Assembly: GCF_014649015.1 (NCBI RefSeq)
Contig: NZ_BMSF01000001.1
Span: 186,001-250,000, forward strand
Reading direction: 5' to 3'
Source of the DNA: Streptomyces narbonensis
GTDB taxonomy: Bacteria > Actinomycetota > Actinomycetes > Streptomycetales > Streptomycetaceae
Length of the DNA: 64,000 nucleotides
The notes under the pieces were generated by a model, which made no database searches, had not been told where the DNA came from, and worked only from the letters and a program-made list of their open reading frames with translations. Positions 8,044 through 15,879 of this stretch are shown piece by piece. Both the position numbers and the translations under genes were made by a program. The stretch's first letter is position 1, and each line of letters starts with the position of its first letter.

Positions 8044-9182
8044 GCCCCGGCCTCCTCGGACGGCGCCGACGCCCGGTCCAGCGCCTCCTGGCGCATGGCC
8101 CGCGCCCGGCGCAGGGCCGCCACCGCCGGATCCTCCGGATCACCCGCCTCGCCGCGCGCCGCCGCCAGGACCGCGTCGACCGTCGTCAGGCCGCCCAGCT
8201 CGCCTCGCACCGCCCGGCCCAGGGTCTCCACCGCGCCCGCCTCCCGGGCCCGCGCCCGGCAGTGGAAGGCCAGCTCGCAGGCGGCCAGGCACTCCGGCGC
8301 GTACGCGTGGGGCACGGACTCCACGGCCTCCGTCAGCTCGGCCGACGAGCACCCCTCCACGTCGAAGGTCGTCCCCTCCGGCAGGGCGTCCGCGATCTCC
8401 TCGATCCGGATCAGCCGGGCCAGCTGCCGCCGGGTCACCGACCGCTGCTTGCGCACGTCCACGACCGAGGCGGTCGGCACGTTCGAGAAGTCCTTCGGGC
8501 AGACGAGGAGCACCGAGTGCGCCACCGTCGCGCCCTCGGTCACCGCCGCCGTCCGTTCGAGCGCGAGGACGTACACGGCTGACTGCCGGGCCGCCGCGCC
8601 CACCTTCGACGCGTCGGCGGCGCCGTCGATCATCGGGAAGGACTTGATCTCGACGACCGTCCACCGCCCGTCAGGGGAGACCACCACCGCGTCCGGCTCC
8701 AGATAGACCGGGGAGCCGGCCACCTCCAGGGCCACCAGTGGATGGTCGAGCAGCGTCCACGTCCCGGCCGCGGTCGCCTCCCGCAGCGCGAGCGCCGTGC
8801 GGGCCGTCCGGCCCTGGGGTCCGGCCGCGGCGAGATCGGGCACGGAGACCGCGCCGGGCTCCTCGACGCCGAGCAGGCGCAGCAGCTCACGGCCGCCGTC
8901 CGCCTTGACCTTCGCCTCGAAGGAGTTGCCCCGCATGATCGCGAACTGCGACTGGCCGAACGGCGCGGGGGAGCCCAGCCTCGACGCGAGCGCCGCCTTG
9001 TCGACCCCGGCGCCGTCCAGCAGCGCCCGGCGGCGGCAGCCGGGATTGGCGGCGAGCGCCGCGAGCGCCCGCGCGTCGAGGGCGCGCGGCGCCGTGCCCG
9101 GTCCGCGCAGCTCCCCCAATCGCTGCCGAAGTGTCGTCGTCTGCGACGGTCGTGGCAGACCGCTGTCCAGGGATGCGCTCAC
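8034..9182 (-). CDS. Cas4/AddB-like Fe-S PD-(D/E)XK nuclease
   Basis: 382 residues from GTG 9182. The nuclease core shows E89 (NSFEAKVK), D164 (YLEPDAVVV) and E178-x-K180 (WTVVEIKSF), the order expected for a PD-(D/E)XK active site. Cys49 (NPGCRRRALLD) and Cys298, Cys302, Cys308 (ECLAACELAFHCR) reproduce the one-plus-three cysteine layout of the Fe-S cluster in Cas4, AddB and Dna2 nucleases. It is the first gene of an operon with an unknown protein and an SF1 helicase, each overlapping the next. A role in DNA end processing, repair or defence is likely. No CRISPR array or cas1/cas2 is present. A longer frame to 9917 overlaps the divergent phosphatase and was rejected. Confidence 0.8.
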   Translation of the reverse strand: MSASLDSGLPRPSQTTTLRQRLGELRGPGTAPRALDARALAALAANPGCRRRALLDGAGVDKAALASRLGSPAPFGQSQFAIMRGNSFEAKVKADGGRELLRLLGVEEPGAVSVPDLAAAGPQGRTARTALALREATAAGTWTLLDHPLVALEVAGSPVYLEPDAVVVSPDGRWTVVEIKSFPMIDGAADASKVGAAARQSAVYVLALERTAAVTEGATVAHSVLLVCPKDFSNVPTASVVDVRKQRSVTRRQLARLIRIEEIADALPEGTTFDVEGCSSAELTEAVESVPHAYAPECLAACELAFHCRARAREAGAVETLGRAVRGELGGLTTVDAVLAAARGEAGDPEDPAVAALRRARAMRQEALDRASAPSEEAGACR

Positions 9183-9332
9183 CCGCGGAAGTCTCGCATC
9201 CGCCACTGACAACCGTCCCGGAGTCGCCCGGACGTCACCCCGAATTCGCGTGGGTGATGATGGGAAGAGGCACGTCCCGCACGTCCCGCACGCCCGCACC
9301 GTGAACACGTGAACCCCTGGAGAATCCTTCCC

Positions 9333-9935
9333 ATGGCACCGCGCATCCTGCTCGCCCGGCACGGCCAGACCGAGTGGTCGCTCAGCGGCCGGCACACCGG
9401 CAGGACCGACATCCCCCTGCTCGACGAGGGCCGGCGCGGCGCGAAGCTGCTCGGCGAGCGGCTGCACCGTGGCCCCTGGCAGGGCCTGCCCGACGTGGAG
9501 GTGCGCACCAGCCCGCTGGTCCGCGCGAGCGAGACCTGCGCCCTCGCCGGCTTCGCCGAGCGCGCCGAGCCGTGGGACGCGCTGATGGAGTGGGACTACG
9601 GGGCGTACGAGGGCATGACCCCGGCCCAGATCCACGCGATCCGTCCCGGCTGGCTGATCTGGCGCGACGGCGTCCCCGAGGGCGAGTCCATGGCGGAGCT
9701 GTCGGCCCGCGCCGACGAGATCGTGGAGTGGGCCCGGTCGGCCGACCGTGACGTCCTGGTCTTCGCCCACGGCCACATCCTGCGCTCGATCGGCGCGCGC
9801 TGGCTCGGCGAGGACGTCTCGTACGCCTCCCGCATCCGCCTCGACCCGACGAGCCTCTCGGTCCTCGGCTGGGCGTACGGCGCACCGGCGATCGAGCGCT
9901 GGAACGACACCGGTCACATGGAGCAGGACGCCTGA
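9333..9935 (+). CDS. Histidine phosphatase family protein (phosphoglycerate-mutase-like)
   Basis: 200 residues from ATG 9333. The catalytic RHG motif is in [20 protein letters not shown] near the start, the proton-donor Glu lies in [11 protein letters not shown], and the second His is in [13 protein letters not shown]. These are hallmarks of the branch that includes bacterial acid phosphatases and CobC-like enzymes; the substrate cannot be told. An in-frame GTG at 9309 would add eight residues but lies before the better ribosome site. It is divergent from the nuclease operon across a 150-base gap. Confidence 0.85.
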   Translation: MAPRILLARHGQTEWSLSGRHTGRTDIPLLDEGRRGAKLLGERLHRGPWQGLPDVEVRTSPLVRASETCALAGFAERAEPWDALMEWDYGAYEGMTPAQIHAIRPGWLIWRDGVPEGESMAELSARADEIVEWARSADRDVLVFAHGHILRSIGARWLGEDVSYASRIRLDPTSLSVLGWAYGAPAIERWNDTGHMEQDA

Positions 9936-9976
9936 TCGTCCGAGCGGCCCGCATGCGGGGACCCGTCGGGCCGCGC

Positions 9977-10060
9977 CGCGAACCCGCCCCGCCGCGTCGC
10001 GAACCCGCCCCGCCGCGTGGCCGACCCGTCAGTACGCGGGGCCGACCCGTCAGTACGCGG
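9977..10060. repeat. Two pairs of 21-bp tandem repeats at a gene end
   Basis: Two copies of a segment starting cgcgaacccgccccgccgcg (9977 and 9998) are followed by two copies of a segment starting ggccgacccgtcagtacgcg (10019 and 10040). The second pair covers the last codons and stop of the minus-strand HTH-TPR gene, so its terminal tyrosine and TGA are duplicated downstream. Confidence 0.8.
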
Positions 10061-11336
10061 CGAGGACCCGGCCCGTCTCGGCGAGCATCCCGCGGATCCG
10101 GGCCGAGGCGATGCCGTCGAGCGACTCCGCGACGCGCTTCGCCTCCGCCGCCGCCTCGTCCGGGCGCCCCGCGTGCGCCAGGTCCCGGGCCAGATGGGCG
10201 CGGTAGAGCGCGAGGTTCCGGGCGAAGTACGGATTCTGCAGGACCGTGGCCCGGTGGGCGTGGCGGGCGGCGCGTCCCCACTCGCCGAGGGCCGCCCAGC
10301 ACTGGGCCTCCAGGGCCTCCCGCTCGGGCTCGCCGAAGAACGACATCCACTCGGGGTCGCCCTCGGACGGCCCCCGGTCGAAGTGCGCGTGGGCGCGGCC
10401 GAGGGCCTGGTCGCAGGCGGACCGGTCGCCGAGCCCCGCCCACGCGGCGGCCTCCCGCAGCGAGAGCAGCGAGAGCAGCCGGGCCGAGTCGAGGGGCTGC
10501 GCGGCCCGCAGCCCCGCCTGCGCCGCCCGGACCGCCTCGCGGTACCGGCCGGTGTCCCGGGCCAGGAACGAGGTGTTGCAGAAGGCGTGCGCCTCCAGGG
10601 CCGCGTTCCCCGAGACCCGCGCGGTGGCGAGGGCCTCGGCGTAGTGCGAGCGCGCGTCCTCGTGACGGCCCGAGTCGTGGGCGAGCCAGCCGACGGAGAG
10701 GGACAGCTCGCCGGCGCCCGCGTGCAGCCGGTCCTCGGTGGACCGGCGGGTCATGCTCCCCGTGTCGAGCAGCGCGTAAGCGGTACGGAGCGGCTGGGCG
10801 GCCACCTTGTAGAGCCCGTCGGCGCCGTGCCGGTCGTCGAGCAGACGGATCTGCCGTACGGCCTCCTCGACGGCCCGGACCTCGGTCTCGCCGATCCTGT
10901 GGGTGCCGCGGGGGGCGGGGATCGCGACGGCGGGGCCGCCGAGTCCCAGAGAGGCGACCGCCAGGGTGGCGGAGCCGCTCGTCATGAATGCGCGACGCAG
11001 CACGTCGCTCTCCTCATCGTTCCGGGTCGTGATCGCGGCGGGAGGCGAGGCCCCGGCCGGGGCGCCCTGCCGCCGGCCGCGCACCGTCTCCCGCGCGGAG
11101 AAGCCCAGGTCGGAGAGGCCGAGTCCGGGGAACATGTGCAGGAAGACCCGCTCGTACGCGTAGTTGGGGCAGCGGATCTCGCCCGCTTCCACGCGCCCGA
11201 TGTAGCGGGCGTCGCACGCGACCTGTTCGCCGATCTCCCGCGCCGCCCGGCGGACAGCCGCGGCGAACTCCGCCGGCGAGTGCTGTCCGCGGAGCCGGCG
11301 GAAGGCGAGATTGGGAACTGCCCGTGACATCGCCAT
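10050..11336 (-). CDS. HTH-TPR regulatory protein (NsdA-like architecture)
   Basis: 428 residues from ATG 11336, which follows GAGAGGG. Residues about 15-75 form a lambda-repressor-like helix-turn-helix (SPAEFAAAVRRAAREIGEQV, DARYIGRVEAGEIRCPNYAYE). The C-terminal two thirds are Ala-rich TPR-like helices (AHDSGRHEDARSHYAEALAT, DTGRYREAVRAAQAGLRAAQ). This is the layout of Streptomyces regulators such as NsdA. It is divergent from a small conserved gene, a pairing seen repeatedly in Streptomyces. The long upstream frame to 12809 is antisense to other genes and was rejected. Target genes unknown. Confidence 0.75.
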   Translation of the reverse strand: MAMSRAVPNLAFRRLRGQHSPAEFAAAVRRAAREIGEQVACDARYIGRVEAGEIRCPNYAYERVFLHMFPGLGLSDLGFSARETVRGRRQGAPAGASPPAAITTRNDEESDVLRRAFMTSGSATLAVASLGLGGPAVAIPAPRGTHRIGETEVRAVEEAVRQIRLLDDRHGADGLYKVAAQPLRTAYALLDTGSMTRRSTEDRLHAGAGELSLSVGWLAHDSGRHEDARSHYAEALATARVSGNAALEAHAFCNTSFLARDTGRYREAVRAAQAGLRAAQPLDSARLLSLLSLREAAAWAGLGDRSACDQALGRAHAHFDRGPSEGDPEWMSFFGEPEREALEAQCWAALGEWGRAARHAHRATVLQNPYFARNLALYRAHLARDLAHAGRPDEAAAEAKRVAESLDGIASARIRGMLAETGRVLAAY

Positions 11337-11561
11337 GGCCGAGCCCTCTCCTGGTGCTGCCGGGTGGTCCGGCGGCAAGAACGTACCTGCTGTGACCGGA
11401 TGCGTACGCTGAGTTTGGCTACAAATCGGATATCTCGCCTGTGATCTGCCATGAACTGCCATCCTTTGCAGCGGCATGCCGCCGTAGCCGTTGACGCGCA
11501 CGGGCGTTGAACCGTAAGGGAGAGACGGAACGTGTCTCCTCAGGAGCGAGGAGGGGTCCCC

Positions 11562-12005
11562 ATGTCGGAGATCGGTTCGCAGTCGGCCACGTGGCACGCG
11601 CCCGCCCCGGACGGCGGCGCCCCCCAGCCCCCCGCCGAGCCCTGGGACCTGGTGACCGTGCCGGCCCGCCAGGGCCTGGAGGCCGTCGACATCCTGCGCC
11701 GCGGCAGCACCCCGGCCGTCGGCCCGGTGGTGCACGACGGCGCCTGCGACACCCTGGGCTTCCTCGTCCCGCCGGGCACGGCCGCGGCCTGGGACATGCC
11801 GGGCAGCGCGTGTACGCGCACCTCGGGGCGCGGACTCCGCCTCCCCGAGCTGCCGGAACTCCCCGAACCGACCGGTGACACCCCCCGCCCCGCCGGCTGG
11901 CTGCTGCCGCCGGGGGACACCGACCCCGTCACCGACCCGGCGGTGCTGCGCCAGGCGCTCGGCGAGGCGGCCCGGCTCATCGAGGCGGCCGACGGCTGCC
12001 ACTGA
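11562..12005 (+). CDS. Conserved hypothetical protein
   Basis: 147 residues. The ATG at 11562 is placed by a strong GAGGAGG at about 11549-11555. It contains AEPWDLVTVPARQGLEAVDI, GPVVHDGACDTLGFLVPPGT and AAAWDMPGSACTRTSG. It resembles short Streptomyces proteins with an EPWDLV...GFLVPPGTA...WDLP pattern that are often found beside HTH regulators, as here. It looks soluble, with no known catalytic motif. Function unknown; a partner role with the divergent regulator is speculation. Confidence 0.7.
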   Translation: MSEIGSQSATWHAPAPDGGAPQPPAEPWDLVTVPARQGLEAVDILRRGSTPAVGPVVHDGACDTLGFLVPPGTAAAWDMPGSACTRTSGRGLRLPELPELPEPTGDTPRPAGWLLPPGDTDPVTDPAVLRQALGEAARLIEAADGCH

Positions 12006-12038
12006 GCCCCCCACCCGGCATGCCCGGATAATGGGGCC

Positions 12039-12905
12039 GTGGCCAGGAACAGACAGCGCGACCGGGCGGCCTCGGCCGCCGCCGTCGTCGAGACCGTCGA
12101 CGGCGGGCTCGCCGAACTCGTACCCGACCGGGAGCGTCCGCGCGCCTGGACACTGCTCATCGACGGCGCCCCGCAGTCGCACGTCGACCTGGACGATCCG
12201 GCCCACCTCTCCTTCGAGTACCAGCGGCGCCTCGGGCACATCGCCGATCTCGCCGCCCCGCCGAACAAGCCGCTCCAGGTCCTGCACCTCGGCGGCGGCG
12301 CCTTCACCCTCGCCCGCTACGTCGCCGCGACCCGCGCCCGCTCCACCCAGCAGGTCGTCGAGCTCGACGGCCCGCTGGTCCAGTTCGTCCGCCGTGAGCT
12401 GCCGCTCGACCCCGGGGCCCGGATCCGCGTCCGCTCCGTCGACGCCCGGGAGGGACTCGCCAAGGTGCAGGACGGCTGGGCGGACCTCGTCATCGCCGAC
12501 GTGTTCAGCGGGGCCCGTACCCCGGCCCATCTGACCAGCACCGAGTTCCTCGGCGAGGTCCGGCGCGTCCTGCGGCCCGGCGGCTTCTACGCGGCGAACC
12601 TGGCCGACGGCCCGCCCCTGACCCATCTCCGCGGCCAGATAGCCACGGCCGCCGCCGTCTTCCCCGAACTGGCCCTGACCGCCGACCCCACGGTGCTGCG
12701 CGGCCGCCGCTTCGGGAACGCGGTGCTGCTCGCCTCCGACCGCGAGCTGCCGGTGGCCGAGCTGACCCGCCGGGTCGCGACCGATCCGCACCCGGGCCGG
12801 GTGGAGCACGGCAAGGAGCTCGCCGACTTCGCGGGCGGCGCGGCCCCGGTCACCGACGCGAGCGCCAAGCCCTCGCCCGCACCGCCCGCGTCCGTCTTCC
12901 GCTGA
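12039..12905 (+). CDS. Spermidine-synthase-like SAM-dependent methyltransferase-fold protein
   Basis: 288 residues from GTG 12039. The core VLHLGGGAFTLARYVAATRA is the SAM/dcSAM-binding GxGxG-like loop, followed by VVELDGPLVQFVRREL, VRSVDAREGLAKVQDGWADL and VIADVFSGARTPAHLTSTEF. These match the polyamine-aminopropyltransferase fold. The N-terminal IDGAPQSHVDLDDP block is also typical of spermidine-synthase-like actinobacterial proteins, many of which are probably not true spermidine synthases. The low-complexity C-terminus is rich in Pro and Ala. It is convergent with the next gene. Confidence 0.75.
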   Translation: MARNRQRDRAASAAAVVETVDGGLAELVPDRERPRAWTLLIDGAPQSHVDLDDPAHLSFEYQRRLGHIADLAAPPNKPLQVLHLGGGAFTLARYVAATRARSTQQVVELDGPLVQFVRRELPLDPGARIRVRSVDAREGLAKVQDGWADLVIADVFSGARTPAHLTSTEFLGEVRRVLRPGGFYAANLADGPPLTHLRGQIATAAAVFPELALTADPTVLRGRRFGNAVLLASDRELPVAELTRRVATDPHPGRVEHGKELADFAGGAAPVTDASAKPSPAPPASVFR

Positions 12906-12912
12906 GCGACCC

Positions 12913-13536
12913 TCAGGTCGCGCGGTCCTCGATCTCCACGCGGGGCGCGGTGTCGTGCCACACGCAGAAGACCGACAGCTCGCGGCCGTCCTTGGTGAAG
13001 GTCACCCGGATCCAGGTCGGCTGCTTCCACACCTGCATCTGCCAGCCGGACGCGGGGATCGCCGAGACCAACTCGGCCGAGGTCTCGCCGAGGTCGAAGG
13101 TGACCCGGCCGCCGTCGACCGTGTAGCTCTTCACGGAGGACGGCGGGGCGGACACGGGGGCCGTGGTGGGCGGGGCCGTGGTGGTGGCGGGCGCCGTCGT
13201 CGTGGACTCCGGCCGGTCGGCGGGGGTCGTGGCGGGCGACGAGGAGGGGGACGCGGAGGCCGTGCGCTCCTCGTCCGGCGCGGACGTCCGGGGCGACGGC
13301 GAGGTCTTGGGGGTCGCGGGCCGGTGCGTCGAGGAGGTCAGCGGATCGCCGCCCGCGCCGACCGGCGCGTCCTCGGTGGTGCCGGCCGGGAGGGGCACGG
13401 CGAGCGGCGGGTCGTAGACGGTCCCGGACAGCACCGTGTGCACTCCCCACCAGGACAGGGTGACCGCCGCGCCGGTGGCGAGCGACCAGGCCAGGGCGTG
13501 AACGAGTCCTCTTCGCACCGGGCCATAGTGCACCAC
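12913..13536 (-). CDS. Membrane-anchored protein with Thr/Pro/Ser-rich linker
   Basis: 207 residues. One N-terminal membrane segment (LVHALAWSLATGAAVTLSWW) is followed by a long Thr/Ser/Pro-rich stretch (about 50-120), likely spanning the cell wall. The C-terminal ~80 residues are a compact domain (VDGGRVTFDLGETSAELVSA, QMQVWKQPTWIRVTF) predicted outside the membrane. The GTG at 13536 is the best start; a second GTG is adjacent. It is divergent from the response-regulator gene, so it might belong to the same regulatory unit. No catalytic motif seen; function unknown. Confidence 0.7.
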   Translation of the reverse strand: MVHYGPVRRGLVHALAWSLATGAAVTLSWWGVHTVLSGTVYDPPLAVPLPAGTTEDAPVGAGGDPLTSSTHRPATPKTSPSPRTSAPDEERTASASPSSSPATTPADRPESTTTAPATTTAPPTTAPVSAPPSSVKSYTVDGGRVTFDLGETSAELVSAIPASGWQMQVWKQPTWIRVTFTKDGRELSVFCVWHDTAPRVEIEDRAT

Positions 13537-13605
13537 CCGGCACGGGGCCTCTCGAGAGGGTGGAGGTTGCTCGCCCGTTCCCCCGAATGGCGTACGGTGC
13601 GGCCC

Positions 13606-14307
13606 ATGGCAAGTGTGCTCGTGGTCGAGGACGACCAGTTCGTGCGCTCCGCCCTCATCCGCCGGCTCTCCGAGGCCTCCCATACGGTACGGAGCGTCGG
13701 GACGGCCCTGGAGGCGTTGCGCGAGGTCGCCCATTTCCGTTTCGACGTGGTCATCCTCGACCTCGGACTGCCCGATCTGGACGGGTCCGAGGCGCTCAAG
13801 ATGCTGCGCGGAATCACCGACGTACCGGTGATCATCGCGACCGCCCGGGACGACGAGGCCGAGATCGTACGGCTCCTCCACGCCGGCGCGGACGACTACC
13901 TCGTGAAGCCCTTCTCGGTGGACCACCTCTCGGCCCGCATGGCGGCCGTCCTGCGCCGGGCGCGGTCCGGCGCGGGCGAGGCACCGCCGCCCCGCGTCAT
14001 CCGGGTCGGTGGCCTCACCGTCGATCCGCTGCGCCGTCAGGCGGAGCTGGACGGGGCGCCCTTGGACCTCACGCGGCGCGAGTTCGACCTGCTCGCCTTC
14101 CTGGCCGGGCGGCCCGGCGTGGTCGTCCCGCGCAAGGAGCTGCTCGCCGAGGTGTGGCAGCAGTCCTACGGGGACGACCAGACCATCGACGTACATTTGT
14201 CATGGCTGCGGCGGAAGTTGGGCGAAACCGCCGCCCGGCCCCGCTATCTGCACACCCTGCGCGGGGTGGGCGTGAAGCTGGAGCCGCCCCGGGAGCCGCA
14301 GCCGTGA
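13606..14307 (+). CDS. OmpR-family response regulator
   Basis: 233 residues from ATG 13606. The receiver domain has acidic residues at 9-10 (VVEDDQF), the phospho-acceptor Asp52 (VVILDLGLPD) and the conserved Lys in DDYLVKPFS. A C-terminal winged-helix DNA-binding domain follows (LDLTRREFDLLAFLAGRPG, DQTIDVHLSWLRRKLGE). Its stop overlaps the GTG start of the sensor kinase in a GTGA arrangement, so the pair is co-translated. The signal sensed is unknown; the neighbouring membrane-anchored protein could be part of the circuit. Confidence 0.92.
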   Translation: MASVLVVEDDQFVRSALIRRLSEASHTVRSVGTALEALREVAHFRFDVVILDLGLPDLDGSEALKMLRGITDVPVIIATARDDEAEIVRLLHAGADDYLVKPFSVDHLSARMAAVLRRARSGAGEAPPPRVIRVGGLTVDPLRRQAELDGAPLDLTRREFDLLAFLAGRPGVVVPRKELLAEVWQQSYGDDQTIDVHLSWLRRKLGETAARPRYLHTLRGVGVKLEPPREPQP

Positions 14308-15716
14308 GGTGGGCGCTCGTCAAGGTGTCCCTGGCCGTCACCGTGATGGTCGTCGTCGCCTTCGCCGTACCCCTCGGGCTCGTCGTCAAGGAGATGGCCC
14401 GCGACCGGGCCTTCTCCAACGCCGAACGACGGGCCGCCGGCCTCGCCCCCGTCCTCGCGATCACCACCGACCGCCAGGAACTGGACAAGGCCGTCGCCAC
14501 CACCGAGGACGGGGCCGCCGGCCGGCTCGCCGTCCACGTGCCCGCCGCCGAACCGGGCGGAGCGGCCCTGGAGATCGGCACCCGCAGGGCCGGCGCCGAG
14601 GAGCTCGCGGCCACCCGCAGGCTCGGCCGGGCCTCCATCGCCGAGGTGCCCGGCGGCTTCGCGCTGCTCCAGCCCACCGCGCTCAGCAGCGGCCAGGTCG
14701 CCGTCGTCGAACTCTTCGTCCCCGAGGGCGAGGTCAGCAACGGCGTCGCCACCGCCTGGCTCGTCCTGGCCGGTGTCGGCATCGCCCTCATCGTCGGCTC
14801 CGTCGCCGTCGCCGACCGGCTCGGCGTCCGCATGGTCCGGCCCGCCCAGCGACTCGCGGGCGCCGCCCACGACCTCGGCGAGGGCCGGCTCGGCGCGCGC
14901 GTGCCCGAGGAGGGCCCGCCGGAGCTCAAGTCGGCGGCCGTCGCCTTCAACTCGATGGCCGACCAGGTCGTCCAACTCCTCGCCAACGAGCGCGAGCTCG
15001 CCGCCGACCTCTCCCACCGGCTCCGCACCCCGCTGACCGTGCTGCGGCTCAACGCGGCCTCGCTCGGCTCAGGACCCGCCGCCGAACAGACCCGGGCCGC
15101 CGTCGAACAGCTGGAGCGCGAGGTCGACATCATCATCCGCACGGCCCGGGAGGCGAAGCCGCAGACCCAGGCGACCGGTCCCGGCGCCGGCTGCGACGCC
15201 GCCGAGGTGGTCCGGGCGCGCATGGACTTCTGGTCGGCGCTCGCCGAGGACGAGGGCCGGCGGGTCCGGGTCGCGGGCATCGAGCGTCCCGTACGCATCC
15301 CGGTGGCCCGCCCCGAACTCGTCGCCGCCCTCGACGCCCTGCTCGGCAACGTCTTCCGGCACACCCCCGAGGGCACCGCCTTCTCCATCGACGTCCACAA
15401 CGGCGACGACGCCGTCATCGTCCTCGTCTCCGACGCGGGCGCCGGCATCGCCGACCCCGCCGCCGCCCTGGCCCGCGGCAACAGCGGCGCCAGGCCCGGC
15501 TCCACGGGCCTGGGCCTGGACATCGTGCGGCGGATGGCGGAGGCCACCGGGGGCGACGTCGCCATCGGTCACTCCGTCCTCGGAGGCACCGAGGTCCGCG
15601 TCTGGATCGGGCTCGACGGGCGCCGCTCGGGCGCCACGGCCGGCCGCCGCGGTCACCGCCCGGCCCGCCGTCGCCGGGGCGGCGGCACGGGCACCCGGCG
15701 CGCCGCGGACGCCTGA
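14304..15716 (+). CDS. Sensor histidine kinase
   Basis: 470 residues. Two membrane segments (about 4-27 and 150-175) frame a ~120-residue extracytoplasmic sensor. A HAMP region follows (DRLGVRMVRPAQRLAGAAHD), then the H-box with His238 in ADLSHRLRTPLTVLRL. The ATP-binding domain has an N box (ALLGNVFRHTPEGT), G1 (VSDAGAGI) and G2 (GSTGLGLDIVRRMAEATGG). The H-box reads HRLRTP rather than HELRTP, a variant common in actinobacteria. The Arg-rich tail after 440 is low complexity. It is translationally coupled to the response regulator. Confidence 0.92.
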   Translation: MRWALVKVSLAVTVMVVVAFAVPLGLVVKEMARDRAFSNAERRAAGLAPVLAITTDRQELDKAVATTEDGAAGRLAVHVPAAEPGGAALEIGTRRAGAEELAATRRLGRASIAEVPGGFALLQPTALSSGQVAVVELFVPEGEVSNGVATAWLVLAGVGIALIVGSVAVADRLGVRMVRPAQRLAGAAHDLGEGRLGARVPEEGPPELKSAAVAFNSMADQVVQLLANERELAADLSHRLRTPLTVLRLNAASLGSGPAAEQTRAAVEQLEREVDIIIRTAREAKPQTQATGPGAGCDAAEVVRARMDFWSALAEDEGRRVRVAGIERPVRIPVARPELVAALDALLGNVFRHTPEGTAFSIDVHNGDDAVIVLVSDAGAGIADPAAALARGNSGARPGSTGLGLDIVRRMAEATGGDVAIGHSVLGGTEVRVWIGLDGRRSGATAGRRGHRPARRRRGGGTGTRRAADA

Positions 15717-15879
15717 GCGGAGTCCCCTGCGGTGTGAACCTTTCCTGGTTCCGATGCCTTCCTTAAGTGGAGCCTAAGAATCCCAACCCCCGTCCGCTCA
15801 TGGCCTTTTGTCCGTTTCCCAGTCGCTAGCGTGCTGCCGCATCACACCCCCACACCCGGCACACAGAGGCAGGCACGCG

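Noticed and set aside
11337..12809. Upstream extension of the HTH-TPR ORF to 919 residues
   Set aside because: It runs antisense through two plausible plus-strand genes; the helix-turn-helix begins at 11336 with its own ribosome site.
15736..15751. Regulator site (gaacc-N6-ggttc) before the GH18 gene
   Set aside because: A short inverted repeat that matches no operator I know and is expected by chance in this composition; mentioned only in the gene entry.
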